A DNA stretch of 64,000 nucleotides, from NCBI GenBank assembly GCA_949298075.1, contig CASFVA010000070.1:1-64000 (forward strand), written 5' to 3'. The notes under the pieces are model-generated. The model made no database searches and was not told the origin of the DNA. It worked only from the letters and a program-made list of their open reading frames with translations. The first letter of the stretch is position 1. Every line of letters starts with the position of its first letter. Of the stretch, positions 1 through 9,135 are shown piece after piece. Source of the stretch: an uncultured Lentisphaeria bacterium. GTDB taxonomy: Bacteria > Verrucomicrobiota > Lentisphaeria > Victivallales > Victivallaceae. Position numbers and translations under genes: made by a program.

Positions 1-435
1 CGGCGCCGCCGCCGCGGCGGCCGCGCCGGGCAGGGCTGAAAGTTTGTCGCGCAGCTCGACGACCATCCGTTCAGCGGTGCGCCTGCCGATGCCGTTGATC
101 CGCGACAGCGCCTTGATGTCGCCGGCCGCCACCGCGGCGCAGAAACTGGAGGCCGGCATGGCGCCGAGAATGTTGAGCGCCAGTTTGCCGCCGATGCCGG
201 TGACGTTGATGAGTTCCCGGAAAAGCGCCCGCTCCTCGGCGGTTGCAAAGCCGTACAGCGTCACCGCATCCTCCCGAAGCTGGGTGTGAATCAGCAGCCT
301 GACCGGTTCGCCCGGACGCGGCAGCCGGTCAAAAGTCGACAGGGCAATCGCCACATCGTAGCCGACTCCGCCGCACTCGATCACGCAGCGGGTGAATTCG
401 CTTTCCAGCAGAACGCCGTTCAGACTGGCGATCAC
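1..435 (-). CDS. ruvA: Holliday junction branch-migration protein RuvA, 3' end cut by window edge
   Basis: RuvA binds Holliday junctions as a tetramer and loads the RuvB motor during recombination and repair. The visible 145 residues hold the N-terminal OB domain (LNGVLLES, CGGVGYDV, REDAVTLYGF) and both helix-hairpin-helix motifs (VTGIGGKLALNIL near residues 78-90 and INGIGRRTAERMVVEL near 113-128). An alanine-rich linker follows, and the C-terminal RuvB-contacting domain lies outside the window. The start is the GTG at 435-433, whose GTGA overlaps the TGA stop of nadC, so the two genes are likely translationally coupled. The match over the visible part is unambiguous. Confidence 0.95.
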   Translation of the reverse strand, partial: MIASLNGVLLESEFTRCVIECGGVGYDVAIALSTFDRLPRPGEPVRLLIHTQLREDAVTLYGFATAEERALFRELINVTGIGGKLALNILGAMPASSFCAAVAAGDIKALSRINGIGRRTAERMVVELRDKLSALPGAAAAAAAP

Positions 436-1325
436 TGATCCACCTCGATGTCCAGCGAAATGTCCGCCGCCTTGACCGAATGGGTCAGCGCACCGCTGGA
501 AACATAATCCAGACCGATGTCCCTCAGCTCCGGCAGCCTGGCCAGCGTGATGTTGCCGGACGCCTCCAGCCGGGAGCGCCCCGCTGTCAGTTCAACCGCC
601 TTGCGCATATCCTCCGTGGACATGTTGTCCAGCAGGATGTATTCGACTCCGCATCCGGCCGCTTCGCGGACCTCCTCCAGCGTGTCGGCCTCGACTTCAA
701 TTTCCAGATTTGGATACGCCCGGCGCGCCCGCTCCACAGCGCGGGCAATCGCCCCGTCGCCCTCCAGCGCGGCCATGATCCGGTGGTTGTCCTTGATCAT
801 GATCCGGTCGTAGAGTCCGATGCGGTGGTTGGAAGCGCCGCCCACCGCCACGGCGTATTTTTCCAGATTCCGGTAGCCGGGGGTGGTCTTGCGGGTATCC
901 AGCACCGCGGTCCGGCTGCCGGCGAGCGCGTCGGCGTAACGCCGCGCCGTGGTCGCCACTCCGCACAGCCGCTGCAGGAAGTTCAACGCGGTTCGCTCGG
1001 CGGTCAACACACCACGGGCCGGACCGGAAATCTCCGCCAGCCGGTCGCCGCGCTCACAACGCTCCCCCTCGGACACCAGCGCCTTGAATTCCAGCCGGGC
1101 GTCCACCATCTTGAACACCCGCTCGGCCACCGGAAGTCCGGCCACCACCATGCCAGGCTCCTTGCAGAGCAGCACGGCGCGGCACATCGCGTTTTCCGGC
1201 ACCACGGCCAGAGTGGTGGCGTCTCCGACAAAGTCGAGATCCTCGTTGAGCGCCAGTTCGATCAGCATGTCAACCCGTCCCCAGTCTATGGCGGGCAGGT
1301 CACCGGTTTCCTCCTGTTTTTCCAC
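432..1325 (-). CDS. nadC: Nicotinate-nucleotide pyrophosphorylase (carboxylating)
   Basis: Quinolinate phosphoribosyltransferase converts quinolinate and PRPP to nicotinate mononucleotide in de novo NAD synthesis. Visible family motifs are [12 protein letters not shown] at the N terminus, the PRPP/quinolinate-binding stretch [32 protein letters not shown], the EVEADTLEE strand and LLDNMS. The frame stays open far upstream, but the GTG at 1325-1323 is preceded by AAGGAGA at good spacing and gives 297 residues, the normal family length. ruvA follows with a 4-base overlap. A TTGCAA/TATATT promoter lies about 100 bases upstream. nadB is elsewhere in the window (19798-21450); nadA is absent here. 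Confidence 0.95.
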   Translation of the reverse strand: MEKQEETGDLPAIDWGRVDMLIELALNEDLDFVGDATTLAVVPENAMCRAVLLCKEPGMVVAGLPVAERVFKMVDARLEFKALVSEGERCERGDRLAEISGPARGVLTAERTALNFLQRLCGVATTARRYADALAGSRTAVLDTRKTTPGYRNLEKYAVAVGGASNHRIGLYDRIMIKDNHRIMAALEGDGAIARAVERARRAYPNLEIEVEADTLEEVREAAGCGVEYILLDNMSTEDMRKAVELTAGRSRLEASGNITLARLPELRDIGLDYVSSGALTHSVKAADISLDIEVDQ

Positions 1326-1421
1326 GGCAGTTCTCCTTGAACCAGGTTGCGGTCGCAGCGGGGGGATCCCGCCGACCGTTTTCAACATCTTCCATACCAT
1401 TGAAATTTCGGCAATTTTTAT

Positions 1422-1450
1422 AATATACACGTCCACCGGCGCGATTGCAA
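1422..1450 (-). promoter_or_regulatory. Putative sigma-70 promoter for nadC-ruvA
   Basis: On the minus strand TTGCAA (1450-1445) and TATATT (1427-1422) are separated by 17 bases. They sit in the AT-rich centre of the divergent nadC/icd gap, upstream of the chosen nadC start. Confidence 0.55.
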
Positions 1451-1474
1451 TGCGGAATCCGCCGTGGTATATTA

Positions 1475-1483
1475 TGAATCGTG
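1475..1483 (+). promoter_or_regulatory. Possible extended -10 element for icd
   Basis: TG-n-TATATT at 1475-1483 reads rightward toward icd. No good -35 box is visible at 16-18 bases, which fits an extended -10 promoter. This is inferred from sequence appearance only. Confidence 0.35.
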
Positions 1484-1587
1484 GAATCTTCCCCGCCGGA
1501 TCAACCGGACAACCGGACCGCGGCCAACGCGCCGGAACCTCCGCCGGACGGGACTCACCCTCAACTTCGGGAGCATCAGTTTTCAAC

Positions 1588-2838
1588 ATGAGTTACGAGC
1601 ACATCACAATTCCGGCCGGCGATCTGGTCCGGATCGACTCCGAGGGCCGGCTTCAGGTCGGCGATCACCCCATCATCGGCTTCATCGAGGGCGACGGCGT
1701 CGGCCCCGACATCACCCGCGCCGCGATGATGATGTGGAACGCCGCAGTCGAGAAAGCCTACTCCGGCCGCCGCGCCGTCAGCTGGATGGAACTTTTCGCC
1801 GGCGAAAAAGCCAACCGGGTCTACGGCCGTGAACTCTGGCTGCCTGATGAGACCGTCGATGCGATCCGAAACTGCCGCATCGCCATCAAGGGCCCCCTGA
1901 CCACACCGGTCGGCGGCGGCATCCGGTCGCTCAACGTCGCACTGCGCCAGGAACTGGATCTTTACGCCTGCGTCCGGCCGGTGCGCTACTTCAACGGCGT
2001 GCCCTCCCCGGTCCGGGAGCCGGAAAAAACTGACATGGTGGTATTCCGTGAAAACACCGAGGACATCTACGCCGGCATCGAATGGAATCAGGGAACTCCG
2101 GAAGTGCGCCGGGTCATCGACTTTCTGGTCAGCACCATGGGCGTCAAGAAGATCCGGTTCCCGGAAACTTCGAGCATCGGCGTCAAACCGGTCTCCGTCG
2201 AGGGCAGCGAACGGCTGATCCGCGCCGCGCTCGACTACGCCATTGCCAACGGACGCCGCAGCGTCACCCTGGTGCACAAGGGCAACATCATGAAATTCAC
2301 CGAGGGCGGCTTCAAGAACTGGGGCTATGAACTGGTCCGGCGCGAATACGCCGGACGCGCCATCGCCGCCGCCGACTGCGACGGCCGGGCGCCGGAGGGC
2401 ATGGTGCTGGTCAAAGACTGCATCTGCGACGCCTTCCTGCAGCAGATTCTGACCCGGCCGGCCGAATATGACGTCATCGCCACGCTCAACCTCAACGGAG
2501 ATTACGTTTCCGATGCGCTGGCCGCCTGCGTGGGCGGAATCGGCATTGCCCCCGGAGCCAACATCAACTACACCACCGGACACGCGCTCTTCGAAGCGAC
2601 CCACGGCACCGCGCCCAAATACACCGGTCTGGATAAAGTCAACCCATGCAGCCTTGCCCTCTCCGGAGAAATGCTGCTGCGGCATCTCGGCTGGGTCGAG
2701 GCCGCCGATCTCGTGATCCGGGGCATTGAGCGGACCATCGGCGACAAGGTCATGACCTATGACCTCGCCCGTCTGACGGAAGGAGCCACTGAAGTCGGCT
2801 GTTCGGAGTTCGCCCGGGCCGCAGTGGAACGCATGTGA
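1588..2838 (+). CDS. icd: NADP-type isocitrate dehydrogenase
   Basis: Isocitrate dehydrogenase oxidises isocitrate to 2-oxoglutarate in the TCA cycle. The 416-residue product follows the long bacterial NADP-type enzyme: [16 protein letters not shown], the substrate loop [48 protein letters not shown] and [17 protein letters not shown]. The start is the ATG at 1588, which has only a weak GGGAG about 14 bases upstream; the open frame further upstream shows no family similarity. It is transcribed alone, divergently from nadC. Citrate synthase lies at 59678-60988. Confidence 0.95.
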   Translation: MSYEHITIPAGDLVRIDSEGRLQVGDHPIIGFIEGDGVGPDITRAAMMMWNAAVEKAYSGRRAVSWMELFAGEKANRVYGRELWLPDETVDAIRNCRIAIKGPLTTPVGGGIRSLNVALRQELDLYACVRPVRYFNGVPSPVREPEKTDMVVFRENTEDIYAGIEWNQGTPEVRRVIDFLVSTMGVKKIRFPETSSIGVKPVSVEGSERLIRAALDYAIANGRRSVTLVHKGNIMKFTEGGFKNWGYELVRREYAGRAIAAADCDGRAPEGMVLVKDCICDAFLQQILTRPAEYDVIATLNLNGDYVSDALAACVGGIGIAPGANINYTTGHALFEATHGTAPKYTGLDKVNPCSLALSGEMLLRHLGWVEAADLVIRGIERTIGDKVMTYDLARLTEGATEVGCSEFARAAVERM

Positions 2839-2902
2839 AAACCATTGGAACGGTGGCGCTCCGGAGCGACGGAGGCCCTCCGTTCCGCGGAGCCGTCGGG
2901 AA

Positions 2903-4279
2903 TTGAGGAAGTTCATCGATCGCCATTTTGCCTTGATCGTCTACCTCGTCGAGGCCGGAGCCGCCGCCGCACTGCTGTGGCAGGCCCGGTCCATCGGACT
3001 GCTGCCGCTGCCGCAGTCCGGCACCGATCAGCTTTCCATGCTGCTGGCTGCCGGGAAGCTGGCCGAATACGGCATGCTGCCCGGCAGCGACTACCACTAT
3101 TCGAGTTTTTACACGGCATTTCTGACGCTGCTGTGGCTGGTGACCGGGGGGATTCCGGTGGCGATGCGGCTGGTCCAGGGCGTGGTCTGCGCCGCGGTGG
3201 TGCCGCTGATCTATCAGACGGTGCGGCTGATGCGCGGCGGCAAAAACGCCGCCCGGCTGGCGGCGGTGCTGTACATGTTCTACGCGCCGGCCCTGCTGAT
3301 TTCGCTGGATTTTCTGAGGGCGGCGCCGCTCGGACTGCTCTTTCTGAGTGCGTTGTACGCGCTGTTCCGTGCCCTCCGTTCCCGGAGGCGGGCCGCGGTC
3401 TGGTTCGGCGTTTCGGGACTGGCCGCCGGGCTGACGGTGCTGGGACGCGAAACTTTCGCTCCGGTGGTGCTGGCGGCGGCGGTGCTGCTGCCGTTGTTCC
3501 CGGCGTTCCGGCGGCGTATCTCCGCCCGGAACTATGCGCTGTGGCTGGCGGCGGCGGCGCTCCCCGCGCTGACGATGATGACGGTCAACGAACTGCGCTT
3601 CGGCAGTTTTCAGCCGGTTCCCGGCAACACCGGAGTGATTCTCAAGGTCTTTTTCGGAGAATCCTCTCCGGCCGACCCCGTCGTCTGGAAAAACCTGCTG
3701 GCCGGACTCGGCGGCAACCTGGCCGGTTATCTCTCCAACTACGAACTGCCCAACAGCCTTTCGGTCTACGCCCATGCCGATCTGCTGCCCTCGCTGCGCG
3801 TGGCGGCGCTGCCCTTCAATCTGCTGCTGATCCTCGCCATGGTCGGCGCCTGGAAAGCCCGGCGACGGCCTGAAATTCTGCTGGCCGGACTGCTCGCGGC
3901 GGCGTTTTTCGCTGCGCATCTTCCGTTTACCCCATTCTACCGCTTCCGGATTCCGGTGACGCCGCTGCTGGCGGCACTGGCCGGCATTGCGCTGGCGCGC
4001 CTGGCGTCCGACTTCCGGAAGCGCCGGAAAAATTTTGCCGGAACCCTCCTGATCATCCTGCTGTTCCTCGGCTGTACCGCCACACCGCCCGCCGCCCGCC
4101 GCACTGTCGAAGAACGGCTGACCGCCGTCCGGTTGCTGCTGGCCCTTGACCGGCCGGTTGCCGCCGGAGAACTGCTCGAAGAAATCCGCAGCGGACCCCG
4201 TAACGCAGATCCGCCGCTGATCCGGCTGGTGAAAAAATCATATTCCAGCTTGACATCCGACCGGCGGGAGTTATATTGA
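2903..4279 (+). CDS. GT-C type multi-pass membrane glycosyltransferase (family 39-like)
   Basis: A 458-residue polytopic protein with about ten hydrophobic segments. It looks like the GT-C fold glycosyltransferases (PMT/ArnT-like) that move sugars from lipid carriers to periplasmic acceptors. After TM1 comes an acidic loop, QSGTDQLSMLLAAGKL, then DYHYSSFYTAFLTLLW, in the place where these enzymes carry the catalytic Asp and the PMT signature. The C terminus is a soluble tail of about 60 residues. The start is a TTG at 2903 with GGAG ten bases upstream; no ATG is in frame before residue 40. The gene sits directly before lpxB, and the lpxB promoter overlaps its stop. The acceptor is unknown; a lipid A or envelope-glycan role is only an inference from context. 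Confidence 0.6.
   Translation: MRKFIDRHFALIVYLVEAGAAAALLWQARSIGLLPLPQSGTDQLSMLLAAGKLAEYGMLPGSDYHYSSFYTAFLTLLWLVTGGIPVAMRLVQGVVCAAVVPLIYQTVRLMRGGKNAARLAAVLYMFYAPALLISLDFLRAAPLGLLFLSALYALFRALRSRRRAAVWFGVSGLAAGLTVLGRETFAPVVLAAAVLLPLFPAFRRRISARNYALWLAAAALPALTMMTVNELRFGSFQPVPGNTGVILKVFFGESSPADPVVWKNLLAGLGGNLAGYLSNYELPNSLSVYAHADLLPSLRVAALPFNLLLILAMVGAWKARRRPEILLAGLLAAAFFAAHLPFTPFYRFRIPVTPLLAALAGIALARLASDFRKRRKNFAGTLLIILLFLGCTATPPAARRTVEERLTAVRLLLALDRPVAAGELLEEIRSGPRNADPPLIRLVKKSYSSLTSDRRELY
4250..4277 (+). promoter_or_regulatory. Putative sigma-70 promoter for lpxB
   Basis: TTGACA (4250-4255), a 16-base spacer and TATATT (4272-4277). The -10 box overlaps the stop codon of the preceding glycosyltransferase gene. 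It lies about 75 bases before the lpxB ATG. Confidence 0.6.
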
Positions 4280-4351
4280 TTCGGTAAATCAAGGCAACAG
4301 GCGGCTCCGGACAGGAGAACGGACGCCGCCGGAGCACAACAGAAACGGCAC

Positions 4352-5608
4352 ATGAGAAAAATCTGGATCCTGGCCGGAGAGGCTTCCGGCGATCTCTACG
4401 GCGCCCGGCTGGGCGAAGAACTGCGGCTTCTCGCTGCCGAACACGGCGAATCCCTGGAACTCTCGGGCATGGGCGGCCCCCGGATGATCGCCTCCGGCAT
4501 CCCGGTCAAGGTGGATTCGACCGAACTGGGCGTCATGGGTGTGGTCGAAGTCCTGAAGCTGCTCTTCACATTCATCGGCATCTACTTCAAGCTGGTACGG
4601 GCCGCCCGGCGCGAACGTCCGGACGCGGTGGTTCTGATCGACTACCCCGGCTTCAACCTGCTCTTCGCCCTGGCGATGTTCTGGTCGGGCATCCGGGTTT
4701 ACTGGTACGTTTCCCCGCATCTCTGGGTCTGGGGCAAATGGCGGCTGCCGGTGCTGGCCCGGATCTGCTCGAAAATGCTGGTGATTTTTCCCTTTGAGAT
4801 CGAGGTTTTCGCCAAAACCAGACTGGCGGCCACGTTCGTCGGCCATCCTCTGATCGACATTGTGGACTCCAGGCGCGACCCCGCCATCCGGCGGGATCCC
4901 GACACCGTGCTGCTGCTTCCCGGCAGCCGCACCATGGAAATCAACCGTCTGCTCAAACCGATGCTCGACACCGTGACGGAACTGGCCCGCCGCCATCCCG
5001 GCCTGAAGTTCCAGCTTGCGGCTCCGCGTGAACGCATTGCCGGACTCTGCCGCGACATCTGCGACCGCTACCGCCGCCGCCATCCGGATTCCCCCATCGT
5101 GACCATCAGCTGCGGCGACACCGGCTACTGGCAGCAGCGGGCCGGAACCGGACTGGCCGCCAGCGGCACCGTGACCGTGGAATCCGCCATCGCCGGACTG
5201 CCCCTGGTGGTCGGCTACCGGATGAACTGGATCACCATCCTGCTGGCTTCGCTGGTGGTGCGCCTGTACCGGGGATATTTCACCATGGTCAACATCATCG
5301 CCAACCGCATGGTGTTTCAGGAATTTCTGCAGCACCGCTTTAATCCGGAAAACCTGGTGCCGGCGCTTGAGGCCATTCTGCCCGGCGGCCGCCGCCGGGC
5401 CGAGGTCGAAGCCGGCATGGCCGAAGTCCGGGAACTGCTCTCGCCCCGCAGTTCCAGCGCGGCCCGCCAGGCCGCGCTGGCCTGCCTGGATTTTCCGGAA
5501 CCGCCGGTTGCGAAAGCAGCGGCCGAACCGTCAACAGCCATGGACAATAAACCGTTTCCGGACGCAGTAAGCGTCCGGTCCCAACGAGGAGACAGTCATT
5601 ATGAGTGA
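4352..5608 (+). CDS. lpxB: Lipid-A-disaccharide synthase
   Basis: LpxB (family GT19) joins UDP-2,3-diacylglucosamine and lipid X to form the tetra-acylated disaccharide of lipid A at the inner membrane. Visible signatures are the N-terminal AGEASGDLYGA (residues 8-18), LSGMGGPRM, VLIDYPGFN, the membrane-associated YVSPHLWVWGKWR, VGHPLID, LLPGSRTMEI and the nucleotide-site SGTVTVESAIAGLPLVVGYR. At 418 residues it is about 35 longer than usual, because of a low-complexity C-terminal tail. Its last 8 bases overlap the next gene. It indicates that the organism makes LPS. Confidence 0.93.
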   Translation: MRKIWILAGEASGDLYGARLGEELRLLAAEHGESLELSGMGGPRMIASGIPVKVDSTELGVMGVVEVLKLLFTFIGIYFKLVRAARRERPDAVVLIDYPGFNLLFALAMFWSGIRVYWYVSPHLWVWGKWRLPVLARICSKMLVIFPFEIEVFAKTRLAATFVGHPLIDIVDSRRDPAIRRDPDTVLLLPGSRTMEINRLLKPMLDTVTELARRHPGLKFQLAAPRERIAGLCRDICDRYRRRHPDSPIVTISCGDTGYWQQRAGTGLAASGTVTVESAIAGLPLVVGYRMNWITILLASLVVRLYRGYFTMVNIIANRMVFQEFLQHRFNPENLVPALEAILPGGRRRAEVEAGMAEVRELLSPRSSSAARQAALACLDFPEPPVAKAAAEPSTAMDNKPFPDAVSVRSQRGDSHYE

Positions 5609-6308
5609 TCGGTCCGATCTTCCCCATCCGCAGTTTCACGGATCCTGCAACAAAGAGTTCATGCCGATGGATTCCTGGCGCGTACTGCGCATCATGGCCG
5701 AATTTGTCGATTCCTTCGACTACATGAGCCGCATGCCGGACAACCTCGTCTCCGTCTTCGGTTCCGCGCGGGTCAGGGAAAATTCCGCCGCCTATGAATC
5801 CGCCCGCGAACTCGGCGGACGCCTGGTCAAAGCCGGTTACGGCGTCATCACCGGCGGCGGTCCCGGAATTATGGAAGCCGCCGCGCGCGGCGCGTTCGAG
5901 GCCGGCGGCAAATCCGTCGGGCTGAACATTGAACTGCCGATGGAACAGGTCCCCAATCCCTACCAGACCGATTCCCTGTCATTCCGGTACTTTTTCATCC
6001 GCAAGGTCAATTTCATCAAGTACTCCACCGCTGTCATCGGCATGCCCGGCGGCTTCGGCACCCTCGACGAAATCTCCGAGGTGCTGACCATGGCTCAGAC
6101 CCAGAAAATCAATCTGATCCCCATCATCCTGGTCGGCAAGGAGTTCTGGGGAGGCTTCCTGCGCTGGATCAAAAACACCCTTCTGGCCGATGGCATGATC
6201 GCCGAAGATGATCCATCGCTGCTCAAGCTGGTCGATACCGCCGAGGAGGCCGTCGATTTTCTCGTTGAATGCCAGCGTTACGGCCGCCGCGGAACCATCA
6301 TCGAATAA
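5601..6308 (+). CDS. LOG family protein (nucleotide 5'-monophosphate ribohydrolase type)
   Basis: 235 residues with the two hallmarks of the LOG/TIGR00730 family: GGGPGIMEAAARGA and PGGFGTLDE (about residues 148-156). Members hydrolyse cytokinin or purine nucleoside monophosphates to base and ribose 5-phosphate; many were once mislabelled lysine decarboxylases. The ATG at 5601 has GAGGAGA ten bases upstream and lies inside the 3' end of lpxB, so translation is coupled. The N-terminal extension of about 50 residues (FVDSFDYMSRMPDNLVSVFGSAR) resembles the longer bacterial LOG subgroup. The true substrate cannot be read from sequence. Confidence 0.85.
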   Translation: MSDRSDLPHPQFHGSCNKEFMPMDSWRVLRIMAEFVDSFDYMSRMPDNLVSVFGSARVRENSAAYESARELGGRLVKAGYGVITGGGPGIMEAAARGAFEAGGKSVGLNIELPMEQVPNPYQTDSLSFRYFFIRKVNFIKYSTAVIGMPGGFGTLDEISEVLTMAQTQKINLIPIILVGKEFWGGFLRWIKNTLLADGMIAEDDPSLLKLVDTAEEAVDFLVECQRYGRRGTIIE

Positions 6309-6329
6309 CCGCTGCCGACCGGATTCCCC

Positions 6330-7241
6330 GTGGCTTTCGACCATGACATCAGGCTCTTCACCGAGCACATCGTGATCGAGCGCGGCCTCAGCCGCGCCAC
6401 TGCGGTGGCCTATGCTGCCGATCTCGCCGCCGCCGCCACCGTTCTGGAGCGCGGCGGCGTATCCTCCTGGGGCGGGGCCTCCCGGGAGGATCTGCTCAAT
6501 TACCTCGAAACCATGGCCGAGGACGGCTGCCGGAGCAGCACCATCGCCCGCCACCTGGTGGCGCTGAAAATGCTGTACCGCCATCTGGCGGCCGAGGGAA
6601 GGATTGCCACCGACGTCACAGCAGTGATGGATTCGCCGAAACTCTGGCGGATTCTGCCGGATTTTCTGTCCGCCGCCGAGGTGGGGGCTCTGCTCAACGC
6701 CTTTCCGGCCGGCGGCGGGCGCGACGCCAATCCGCTGGAAATGCGCAACCGGACCATTCTCGAGCTGCTTTATGCGTCGGGGCTGCGGGTCTCGGAACTG
6801 GCCGGACTCCCGATGCACGCCCTGGACTTCGACAGTGAACTGGTCCGGGTGGTCGGCAAGGGGAACAAAACCCGGATCGTCCCGGTCGGCAAACCGGCGC
6901 TCCGCCAGCTCCGCCGTTACCTCGCCGAAGCCCGGCCCCGTCTGGCGGAAAAAGTGCCGCGGTCGCCCTACGTCTTTCTCTCCGTAAACGGCCTCCGGCT
7001 CGACCGTGAACGCATCTGGGGCATTGTCAAGACGGCGGCGGAACGGGCCGGCATCGCCAAAAACATCCATCCTCACACGCTGCGCCATTCATTCGCCAGC
7101 CACCTGCTGGCCAACGGCGCCGATCTGCGCACGATTCAGGAAATGCTGGGGCACGCCGACATCAGCACCACCGAGGTTTACACTCACGTCGACCGGAACC
7201 GGCTCGCCGCGGTGCACCGCAGGTTTCATCCGCGGGGCTGA
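6330..7241 (+). CDS. xerD: Tyrosine recombinase XerD-type (dimer resolution)
   Basis: 303 residues with an N-terminal SAM-like core-binding domain and a C-terminal tyrosine recombinase domain. All catalytic residues are visible: R153 (SGLRVSEL), K177 (GKGNKT), H249 and R252 (HTLRHSFA), H275 (GHADIST) and nucleophile Y284 (TEVYTHV). The ending HRRFHPRG resembles the XerD C terminus, so a housekeeping chromosome-dimer recombinase acting at dif is more likely than a phage integrase. The GTG start at 6330 follows the LOG stop by 21 bases. XerC versus XerD naming is moderately certain. Confidence 0.85.
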   Translation: MAFDHDIRLFTEHIVIERGLSRATAVAYAADLAAAATVLERGGVSSWGGASREDLLNYLETMAEDGCRSSTIARHLVALKMLYRHLAAEGRIATDVTAVMDSPKLWRILPDFLSAAEVGALLNAFPAGGGRDANPLEMRNRTILELLYASGLRVSELAGLPMHALDFDSELVRVVGKGNKTRIVPVGKPALRQLRRYLAEARPRLAEKVPRSPYVFLSVNGLRLDRERIWGIVKTAAERAGIAKNIHPHTLRHSFASHLLANGADLRTIQEMLGHADISTTEVYTHVDRNRLAAVHRRFHPRG

Positions 7242-7244
7242 GCC

Positions 7245-8207
7245 TTACCGCCGGCGTGACACCTGACGCTGATAGGCCAGCAGACCGTCCACAATGCCCC
7301 GGGCCAGCTTTTCGACGTAAGCCGGGGTGTTCAGCAGCCGCTCGTCGCCGGAATTGGAAATGAAGCCCACTTCAACCAGAACTCCCGGCATTTTGATGTC
7401 CCGGAGCACCGCGAACCGGGCGCGCTTGACGCCCCGGTCGACAGCCCGGGTGCGTCCCAGCAAGGCTTTCTGAATCCGGTAGGCCAGAACGAGGTTGTTG
7501 GCGTCATTGGCGTTGCCGGCGTAACGCCGGTAAACCGCCTTGCTGTCTGAACTGGAAGGCGCGCCGGACGGGGTCATGCAGAAAGTCTCGATGCCCGACA
7601 CCGTGCGGTCCCCGGCCGAATTGACATGAATCGAAATGAACACATCGCTTCCCGCCCGGTTGGCCGCCGCCGCCCGGGCCCCCAGCGAAATCGCCGCATC
7701 CCGGGCGCGGCTCAGGCGCACCTGGAATCCGCTGGCGCGCAGAATGGCGGCCACCCGCAGTCCGATGCGCAGCGTGATCGCCTTTTCGACGGAATAACGT
7801 CCCGAGGCTCCCTTGTCGGCGCCGCCGTGGCCACAGTCGATGAACACCGTCCGGATACCGTGCCGGCGGACCGCCCAGGGAAACAGCAGAGGCTGGAAAG
7901 TCCCGTTCCAGTCGTCCCGGCTGATGAAAAATCCGCCTCCGCCCGCCGCCGGCGCAAAACTCTGGCTGATCCGGACGCCGTTGAAAGTCATCCGGCGCTG
8001 ATGAACGGTGAAACTCATCCGGTCGCTGCCGCGGCTGAGCGTGGCGGTCTTGCCGTAGTTCCTGGCGGTCATGCCATAGTAGCGTCCCAGATCGCGGACC
8101 GAGTGGTAGGGACGACGATTGATCAGCACCGACCGCACACCCGGCAAAGCCGCGCCGGTCAGCAGAACCGCCGTTAAAATTGCCGCAACCACCCCTGAAA
8201 ACTTCAT
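7245..8207 (-). CDS. Secreted N-acetylmuramoyl-L-alanine amidase (Amidase_3)
   Basis: A periplasmic zinc amidase cleaving the bond between MurNAc and L-Ala in peptidoglycan. The 320-residue product starts with a signal peptide (KFSGVVAAILTAVLLTGA). An N-terminal region of about 110 residues without a clear match follows, then the catalytic domain with the zinc and catalytic residues VFIDCGHGGAD, the Glu in SVEKAITL, ISIHVNS and VLVEVGFISN. The ATG overlaps the thiD stop by 4 bases (ATGA). The gene converges on xerD with a 3-base gap. It may be AmiC-like, but no AMIN domain is evident. Confidence 0.9.
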   Translation of the reverse strand: MKFSGVVAAILTAVLLTGAALPGVRSVLINRRPYHSVRDLGRYYGMTARNYGKTATLSRGSDRMSFTVHQRRMTFNGVRISQSFAPAAGGGGFFISRDDWNGTFQPLLFPWAVRRHGIRTVFIDCGHGGADKGASGRYSVEKAITLRIGLRVAAILRASGFQVRLSRARDAAISLGARAAAANRAGSDVFISIHVNSAGDRTVSGIETFCMTPSGAPSSSDSKAVYRRYAGNANDANNLVLAYRIQKALLGRTRAVDRGVKRARFAVLRDIKMPGVLVEVGFISNSGDERLLNTPAYVEKLARGIVDGLLAYQRQVSRRR

Positions 8208-9064
8208 TTTTTGCGAATCGCCTCCAGCCGGATCAGCGCACTGTCATCCTCGGTGGGCGGATACATCGCCCAGACGCCCCGACCGATTTCGACGCATTCA
8301 CGCAGCGATCCCTGCACAAAGGTCTTGGCATCGCTCAATGCGCTTTTCCAGTCCAGTCCGAGGGCCAGCGCGGCCGCCAGCGCCGCCGACAGCGTGCAGC
8401 CGGTTCCATGCGCAGCATAGGGCGGCAGTTCCAGCCGGGGCGACGACAGCCGGTAGAGCCGTCCGGACCTGCACACAATGTCGGCGGCCCGGCGGCCGCG
8501 GATGTCATGGCCGGTTTTGAGCAGAACGTCGACTCCCCAGCGGTCGTAGCACTCGCGGGCGGCGTCCGGATAATCCTCCGGCGACTTCAGGCTCCGCCCC
8601 AGCAGCAGTTCAGCTTCGGGCAGATTGGGCGTGATCCACTTTGCCAGCGGGAGCAGTTCCCGCCGTGCGGCCTCCACCGCCGGAGATTCCAGCAGGGCCG
8701 CCCCGGACGTGGACACCATCACCGGATCGCAGACCAATCCCAGCCGGTGCTTTCTGACCGCTCCGGCCACCGCCGCCACAATTTCGGCGTTGCAGAGCAT
8801 GCCGGTCTTGATCCACTTGACCGGAGTGGTTTCCAGCACCGCTTCAATCTGGGCGACCACGCCGGCCGCCGGCACCGGATCAATGCGCGTCACACGCCTG
8901 GGATTCTGGCTGGTCACGGCGGTAATCGCCGCACAGCCGTAGACGCCGAATGCATTGAAAGTCCGCAAATCCGCCTCGACGCCGGCACCGCCGCCGGAGT
9001 CGCTTCCGGCGACGGTCAGGGCCGCCGGATAAAATTTCGGCAGGACTTTTATCTGGTCAATCAT
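8204..9064 (-). CDS. thiD: Hydroxymethylpyrimidine/phosphomethylpyrimidine kinase
   Basis: ThiD phosphorylates HMP and HMP-P in thiamine synthesis. The 286-residue product has the ribokinase-fold signatures LTVAGSDSGGGAGVEADLRTF, CAAITAVTSQN, IKTGML, CDPVMVSTSG, TPNLPEAELLLG, and the anion-hole/catalytic segment AHGTGCTLSAALAAALA. The ATG at 9064 fits the usual family N terminus; an in-frame ATG at 9109 would run into the divergent promoter. It is coupled to the amidase gene by a 4-base overlap. No other thiamine-synthesis gene is adjacent. Confidence 0.92.
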   Translation of the reverse strand: MIDQIKVLPKFYPAALTVAGSDSGGGAGVEADLRTFNAFGVYGCAAITAVTSQNPRRVTRIDPVPAAGVVAQIEAVLETTPVKWIKTGMLCNAEIVAAVAGAVRKHRLGLVCDPVMVSTSGAALLESPAVEAARRELLPLAKWITPNLPEAELLLGRSLKSPEDYPDAARECYDRWGVDVLLKTGHDIRGRRAADIVCRSGRLYRLSSPRLELPPYAAHGTGCTLSAALAAALALGLDWKSALSDAKTFVQGSLRECVEIGRGVWAMYPPTEDDSALIRLEAIRKK

Positions 9065-9093
9065 TTGTTTTTCCGCCCCTGATGGGTTATATT
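9065..9093 (+). promoter_or_regulatory. Putative promoter for the exported-protein gene at 9136
   Basis: TTGTTT (9065-9070), a 17-base spacer and TATATT (9088-9093), reading rightward and ending about 40 bases before the ATG at 9136. Confidence 0.5.
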
Positions 9094-9135
9094 GGAGATG
9101 GATTTTCATATTTTATATAAACTACTATCGCTTCG

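Noticed and set aside
1464-1832. Other rightward frames around the icd start
   Set aside because: They are arginine-rich and overlap the clear icd frame; the icd start at 1588 is supported by family similarity.
5601-6308. Lysine decarboxylase activity for the LOG-family protein
   Set aside because: PGGFGTLDE and GGGPG motifs belong to LOG-type ribohydrolases. The old lysine decarboxylase label is a known misannotation.
6330-7241. Phage or island integrase
   Set aside because: The length, the C terminus and the housekeeping neighbours fit XerD. There is no attachment site or phage gene next to it.
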